Source: Flammeovirgaceae bacterium UBA2371
Lineage (GTDB): Bacteria; Bacteroidota; Bacteroidia; Cytophagales; Cyclobacteriaceae
DNA: 28,544 bases
Direction of reading: 5' to 3'
Assembly (NCBI GenBank): GCA_002345965.1
Contig: DDTF01000031.1
Location: 44,313-72,856, forward strand
Shown here in pieces: positions 24,461 through 28,544 of the stretch. The position numbers were made by a program, and so were the translations under genes. Below the pieces are notes generated by a model, which saw nothing but the letters and a program-made list of their open reading frames with translations, had not been told where the DNA came from and searched no databases. Position 1 is the stretch's first letter. Each line of letters starts with the position of its first letter.

Positions 24461-24925
24461 TTATCGCAAACGGTCTGAATCCCTCACCAACTTCTCGTCT
24501 TTTTTAATAAAGCGATTGGCTACCATGTTGCTGATCATGGCTGCTATGGGTAAGTACAAAGCGAAACCATACTCTCCACCCTCCTGGTTGGTTTTAATTA
24601 GATCTGTGGCGAAGTAAACGGCAGAGCCAATACTTCCGGCCATAATCAAAGAGTTGAGCGCGCCTAGTTTGATTTGCAATAGGCGGTTATGAAATTTTCC
24701 GATTGAAAAAAATGCCAAAGTAGCGGCCGCGATAGCAAATATTGCTGTAAGGCTGTATGGAAAGTATACCGTTGTTTTGACTTCACCTTCTGTCACGGAA
24801 TAATGAAGGGGGAATAAAGCTTTTTCAAGACCATCGGCATGCGATCGCCAAATGGGGAAGAATATGCTGAAGGCCATGCAAGCGCCAACAATCACCAGAA
24901 ATACAGTTTGTTTCCTTTGCCACAT
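24461..24925 (-). CDS. DUF4293 family membrane protein
   Basis: The 154-residue protein starts MWQRKQTVFLVIVG, has four hydrophobic helices (about 8-27, 55-75, 83-107, 120-137) and ends in the conserved LVRDSDRLR. This combination is characteristic of DUF4293, a Bacteroidota-restricted inner-membrane family of unknown function. The soluble loop at residues 28-52 faces one side between helices 1 and 2. It is divergent from the thiolase gene, and an exact -7 box lies 23 bp before its start. Confidence 0.9.
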   Translation of the reverse strand: MWQRKQTVFLVIVGACMAFSIFFPIWRSHADGLEKALFPLHYSVTEGEVKTTVYFPYSLTAIFAIAAATLAFFSIGKFHNRLLQIKLGALNSLIMAGSIGSAVYFATDLIKTNQEGGEYGFALYLPIAAMISNMVANRFIKKDEKLVRDSDRLR

Positions 24926-24948
24926 AGGGGGGTTGATTTAAATTGCAG

Positions 24949-24956
24949 CAAAAGTA
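24949..24956 (-). promoter_or_regulatory. -7 box (TACTTTTG) for the DUF4293-tpx unit
   Basis: On the minus strand this is an exact TAnnTTTG match, 23 bp before the ATG at 24925. A TTG lies 23 bp upstream as a long-spaced -33 candidate. Confidence 0.45.
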
Positions 24957-24999
24957 ATGAATTCGAGGCTTTTTGGGCCCAATTCCAACCCTAATTCAA

Positions 25000-26208
25000 A
25001 TGAATAGCACCTACGTAGTAGATATTTTAAGAACCCCTATTGGTAAATATGGTGGTACACTTGCAGCTGTAAGGCCGGATGACTTGGCAGCGCATGTTAT
25101 CCGCAAACTGATGGAGCGAAACCCACAGGTAGATCCGAAAATGGTGGAGGACGTTGTATTTGGCGCAGCCAATCAGTCGGGTGAGGACAACAGAGACGTG
25201 GCAAGGATGGCTTTACTCCTTGCCGGGCTTCCTGTAGAAGTAGGTGGAGTTACAGTAAATAGATTATGTGCCTCCGGATTGCAAGCCATTATGGATGCTA
25301 CACGTGCCATTGCTGCCGGGGACGGGGAAGTTTACATTGCAGGAGGAGTAGAAAGCATGAGTCGTGCTCCATTTGTAATGGCGAAAGCTACTGAAGCTTT
25401 TAGCAGAAAGGTGGAGGTTTATGATACAACGATAGGATGGCGATTTACTAATTCCAGACTGGCGAAAATGTATCATCCCTTTAGCATGGGAGAAACAGCA
25501 GAGAATGTGGCTGAGAAATGGAAAGTTTCCAGGGAAGAGCAGGATGCTTTCGGCCTGCAATCTCAGCTTCGCTATTTTCAGGCGGAGCAAAAAGGAAGAT
25601 TCAAGGAAGAAATTGTATCCATATCTGTTCCACAAAGAAAGGGAGATCCAATAGTTTTTAACAAAGATGAAAACCCAAGAGAAACTTCTTTGGAGAAGTT
25701 GGCAGCACTGAAACCCGCCTTTAAGGAAGGAGGCACAGTAACAGCAGGAAATTCTTCAGGTATAAATGACGGGGCAGCAGCCTCCCTTTTGATGAATGAA
25801 AAGATGGTAAACCAACTCAACCTGAGTCCCAGAGCGCGAGTGGTTTCGATGGCAGTGGCTGGCGTTGATCCAGCTATCATGGGGGTAGGGCCTATTCCTG
25901 CTTCTCAGAAAGCGATGAAGAGAGCAGGTCTTTCATCCAAAGACATTGGTCTGGTAGAACTGAACGAAGCCTTCGCATCACAATCAATTGTGTGTACAAG
26001 AGAACTTGGGTTTGATCCCGAAATTGTAAACGTAAACGGAGGAGCTATTGCAATAGGTCATCCTTTAGGTTGCAGTGGGGTGCGCATCAGCGCAACACTT
26101 ATTCACGAAATGCAAAAACGGGGTGTACGTTACGGGCTTGCTACCATGTGCATTGGTGTAGGCCAGGGCGCAGCGGTGATATATGAGAATACGGCAAGTA
26201 GTAAGTAA
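25000..26208 (+). CDS. Acetyl-CoA C-acyltransferase (thiolase, PcaF/PaaJ-like)
   Basis: I use the ATG at 25000 (402 residues, MNSTYVVDILRTPIGKYGG). The thiolase catalytic set is complete: Cys90 in NRLCASG (acyl acceptor), His354 in AIGHPLG and Cys384 in CIGVGQG, together with NEAFA and GGAIA. Features such as GEDNRDVARMALLLAGLP and DTTIGWRF resemble 3-oxoadipyl-CoA thiolases. No paa or pca gene is in view, so a general beta-ketoacyl-CoA thiolase role in fatty-acid or aromatic-acid breakdown is equally likely. It is cytoplasmic. The truA ATG follows its stop codon with no gap, so the two are co-transcribed. Confidence 0.95.
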   Translation: MNSTYVVDILRTPIGKYGGTLAAVRPDDLAAHVIRKLMERNPQVDPKMVEDVVFGAANQSGEDNRDVARMALLLAGLPVEVGGVTVNRLCASGLQAIMDATRAIAAGDGEVYIAGGVESMSRAPFVMAKATEAFSRKVEVYDTTIGWRFTNSRLAKMYHPFSMGETAENVAEKWKVSREEQDAFGLQSQLRYFQAEQKGRFKEEIVSISVPQRKGDPIVFNKDENPRETSLEKLAALKPAFKEGGTVTAGNSSGINDGAAASLLMNEKMVNQLNLSPRARVVSMAVAGVDPAIMGVGPIPASQKAMKRAGLSSKDIGLVELNEAFASQSIVCTRELGFDPEIVNVNGGAIAIGHPLGCSGVRISATLIHEMQKRGVRYGLATMCIGVGQGAAVIYENTASSK

Positions 26209-26955
26209 ATGCGCTACTTCTTCGAAATCAGCTACAATGGCAAACAGTATCATGGTTGGCAATCGCAGGCCAATGCAGTGGGAGTTCAGGCTGTGGTGGA
26301 GGAAGTATTTGAAAAACTCTTTAGAAAAAAAATAGACATAGTAGGAAGCGGGAGAACAGATACTGGTGTGCATTGCGTTCGACAATACTTCCACGCAGAC
26401 TTCGACCATGAATTGGATTACCCAATTACACTACAAAAGCTTAACTCTTTTCTGCCCAAAACCATTGCCATTAACTCCATTCATAAGGTGAAACCGGATG
26501 CACACGCACGCTACAGTGCAACCGAAAGAGCTTACGAATACAGGATTACGAAAGTCAAAAACCCATTTTATCAGGACTATGCTTATCATTTCTTCAAGGA
26601 GGTGAATGTCAAAACCATGAACGAGGCTGCTGCGTTATTACTCGGAGAACATGACTTTCAGTGCTTTAGTAAGGTAAAAACAGATGTAAATCATTTTATT
26701 TGCGATCTGAAAAAAGCCCGTTGGAATCAAAAAGGGGATTTGTTGGTTTTTACTATCGCTGCCAATCGATTTCTAAGAGGAATGGTGAGAGCAATAGTGG
26801 GCAGTTTACTTGATGTAGGCACTGGCAAAACATCAATCATGGATTTTCAAAGGATTATCAAGAGCAAGGACAGAAAGAAAGCCGGAATGAATGTGCCTCC
26901 TGATGGCTTGTACCTCGTAGATGTAAAGTATCCCAAAAGCATATTTTTAGACTAG
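26209..26955 (+). CDS. truA: tRNA pseudouridine(38-40) synthase TruA
   Basis: The 248-residue length matches TruA. The N-terminal FFEISYNGKQYHGWQ and the catalytic motif GSGRTDTGVH, with nucleophile Asp51, are diagnostic, as are AYEYRI and the later FLRGMVRAIVGSLLDVG. It converts uridine to pseudouridine at positions 38-40 of the tRNA anticodon stem. Its ATG directly abuts the thiolase TAA. The ABC exporter starts 9 bp after its stop, so all three are probably one transcript. Confidence 0.97.
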   Translation: MRYFFEISYNGKQYHGWQSQANAVGVQAVVEEVFEKLFRKKIDIVGSGRTDTGVHCVRQYFHADFDHELDYPITLQKLNSFLPKTIAINSIHKVKPDAHARYSATERAYEYRITKVKNPFYQDYAYHFFKEVNVKTMNEAAALLLGEHDFQCFSKVKTDVNHFICDLKKARWNQKGDLLVFTIAANRFLRGMVRAIVGSLLDVGTGKTSIMDFQRIIKSKDRKKAGMNVPPDGLYLVDVKYPKSIFLD

Positions 26956-26964
26956 CAATAATAA

Positions 26965-28544
26965 GTGGAGAAAGAAAAGATCAGTAGCGGTAACATCATA
27001 GACTTTAATGTCCTAAAGCGAATTCTCCAGTTTGTAAAACCTTACCGAGGCAGATTCATATTTTTGATTTTTTTAACAGTGATTTTGGGGGTGCTTACAC
27101 CCTTAAGGCCATTGTTAATCCAGTATACACTTGACAATGATGTGGCCAATGGTGATTATACAGGGCTTTTGCAAATCATGCTGCTCATTTTTGGGTTGCT
27201 GATTGTTCAATCAGTATTTCAATATATACACACTTATATCTCTGGCAGAATTGGGCAGTACGTTATTCGTGATATTCGAATAAAACTCTATAAACACTTG
27301 GTTGGATTTCGGTTAAAGTTTTTTGACCGAACTCCGATTGGAAGATTGGTTACAAGAACCATTTCTGATGTTGAAGCCCTTGCAGATGTATTTAGTGAGG
27401 GATTGGCCGCATTGGCTGGTGATTTATTGCAAATCGTTTTTATCCTGATTTTCATGTTTTATACCGATTGGCGATTGGCACTGGTTAGCTTGTCAACCAT
27501 TCCATTGATGCTTTTGTCTACCTATATTTTTAAGGAGAAGATCAAGGTTACTTTTAATGATGTGCGGAATGCGGTAGCCAATCTGAATTCATTTGTTCAG
27601 GAACACCTTACGGGCATTAGCGTTGTTCAGATATTCGGAAGCGAAAAACGCGAATTCGAAAAGTTTAAAGAGATCAACAAGGAGCATCGTTCGGCTCATC
27701 TCAAATCTGTTCTTTATTACTCCATTTATTTTCCGGTAGCGGAGATCATCTCTGCCATGGGCATTGGATTGTTGGTATGGTATGGGGCAAAAGGTGTAGT
27801 AGGTGGAAATACCGGTATCACGATTGGAACACTTACTGCATTTATCATGTACATCCAGATGTTCTTCAGGCCTATACGTATGATTGCAGACCGATACAAT
27901 ACCCTGCAAATGGGCATTGTGAGTTCTTCGCGTATTATGAATTTGCTCGACAGCGATGAACACCTGGTAGACAATGGCTCTAAGGTATTAACCGAATTTA
28001 AGGGTAAAGTTGAATTCGAACATGTATGGTTTGCCTACAATGATGCTGAGTATGTACTTAAGGATATAAACCTTAAGATAAAACCAGGAAAAACTGTTGC
28101 ATTGGTAGGCGCTACAGGTGCAGGTAAATCCTCTATCATTAATTTGCTCAATCGATTCTATGAGATTAATCGTGGTACAATAAAGGTAGATGATGTAGAT
28201 ATTACTGACATTGAAATTTCCTCATTGCGAAAAGGAATTGGTGTAGTGCTGCAGGATGTATTCCTCTTTAGTGATACCATTAGGTATAACATTACGCTGG
28301 GGGCTCCAGAGGTAACGGACGAAATGATTATGCATGCAGCAGATTTGGTAGGTGCGAGAAAATTCATTGAAAGATTGCCGGGTGGCCTGGAATACAATGT
28401 AATGGAACGTGGCGCTACCTTGTCGGTAGGGCAACGACAACTCCTTTCTTTTATTCGTGCCATGGTTTACGATCCTAAGATTCTTGTGTTGGATGAGGCA
28501 ACCAGCTCGGTAGATCATGAAACAGAAGAGATGATCCAGGTAGC
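26965..28544 (+). CDS. Type I ABC exporter (fused permease-ATPase), 3' end beyond window
   Basis: The reading frame starts at GTG 26965; an in-frame TAA directly precedes it (26962-26964) and the first helix follows too soon for a later start. There are 526 codons to the window edge. Residues about 20-320 form the six-helix exporter domain (FLIFLTVILGVLTPLRPLL onward, with the coupling-helix region FFDRTPIGRLVTRTISD). The ATPase domain has Walker A GATGAGKS (382-389), Q-loop VLQDVF, signature LSVGQ (486-490, Val in place of the usual Gly) and Walker B ILVLDEA (506-512). The H-loop is cut off. It resembles MsbA- and YheH-type exporters; the substrate is unknown. Confidence 0.94.
   Translation, partial: MEKEKISSGNIIDFNVLKRILQFVKPYRGRFIFLIFLTVILGVLTPLRPLLIQYTLDNDVANGDYTGLLQIMLLIFGLLIVQSVFQYIHTYISGRIGQYVIRDIRIKLYKHLVGFRLKFFDRTPIGRLVTRTISDVEALADVFSEGLAALAGDLLQIVFILIFMFYTDWRLALVSLSTIPLMLLSTYIFKEKIKVTFNDVRNAVANLNSFVQEHLTGISVVQIFGSEKREFEKFKEINKEHRSAHLKSVLYYSIYFPVAEIISAMGIGLLVWYGAKGVVGGNTGITIGTLTAFIMYIQMFFRPIRMIADRYNTLQMGIVSSSRIMNLLDSDEHLVDNGSKVLTEFKGKVEFEHVWFAYNDAEYVLKDINLKIKPGKTVALVGATGAGKSSIINLLNRFYEINRGTIKVDDVDITDIEISSLRKGIGVVLQDVFLFSDTIRYNITLGAPEVTDEMIMHAADLVGARKFIERLPGGLEYNVMERGATLSVGQRQLLSFIRAMVYDPKILVLDEATSSVDHETEEMIQV

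Noticed and set aside
1..28544. CRISPR array, tRNA/rRNA genes, insertion sequences, toxin-antitoxin or known defence systems
   Set aside because: No regularly spaced repeats, tRNA-like cloverleaf, transposase or integrase reading frame, or defence-type gene was seen on either strand; all gaps between genes are under 300 bp.

Overview
The window looks like a chromosomal segment of a Bacteroidota bacterium, most likely order Cytophagales. This is a family-level inference, with no rRNA or marker search behind it. The signs are ~800-residue two-FtsX-domain permeases, a CarboxypepD_reg-like TonB-dependent receptor beside a beta-helix lipoprotein, DUF4293 with its conserved C-terminal RDSDRLR, a DnaQ/GIY-YIG fusion, several TAnnTTTG-type -7 boxes and weak Shine-Dalgarno signals. 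Base composition is moderately AT-rich and even. No tRNA, rRNA, IS element, integrase or CRISPR array was seen, so this is mostly core-genome content.

Layout. 1-6333 is all minus strand: a TPR lipoprotein cut by the window edge, an FtsX-type permease preceded 6 bp upstream by an S9 peptidase (probable operon), and a small membrane protein of the superfamily-IV holin family. 6402-8464 holds a plus-strand exonuclease/GIY-YIG nuclease and a minus-strand calcineurin-like phosphatase whose stop codons overlap tail to tail. 8601-14658 is plus: a MoxR AAA+ ATPase, then a beta-helix lipoprotein and a TonB-dependent receptor, separated by a strong terminator and a 22-bp palindrome. 14694-15392 (minus) is an exported coiled-coil protein. 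15435-19808 (plus) is a run of TIGR01777 reductase, LOG-family protein, MltD-like lytic transglycosylase, creatininase-family amidohydrolase and purine nucleoside phosphorylase, the last four tightly packed. 19908-24925 (minus) holds a DUF1287 protein, an exported amidohydrolase, an unrecognised outer-membrane barrel plus secreted-protein pair, thiol peroxidase and a DUF4293 membrane protein. 25000-28544 (plus) holds a thiolase, truA and a type I ABC exporter that runs off the window.

Themes. Much of the content concerns the cell envelope: lipoproteins, TonB uptake, FtsX permease, lytic transglycosylase, DUF1287 and beta-barrel proteins. The rest is housekeeping: DNA repair nuclease, purine salvage, peroxide defence, tRNA modification and acyl-CoA metabolism. 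No clearly new defence or mobile system is visible. The most interesting items are a UvrC-like four-cysteine (possible Fe-S) motif in the exonuclease/GIY-YIG fusion, an acidic ladder in the beta-helix lipoprotein beside its TonB receptor, the unrecognised secreted-protein/barrel pair, and several clean palindromes in regulatory positions.
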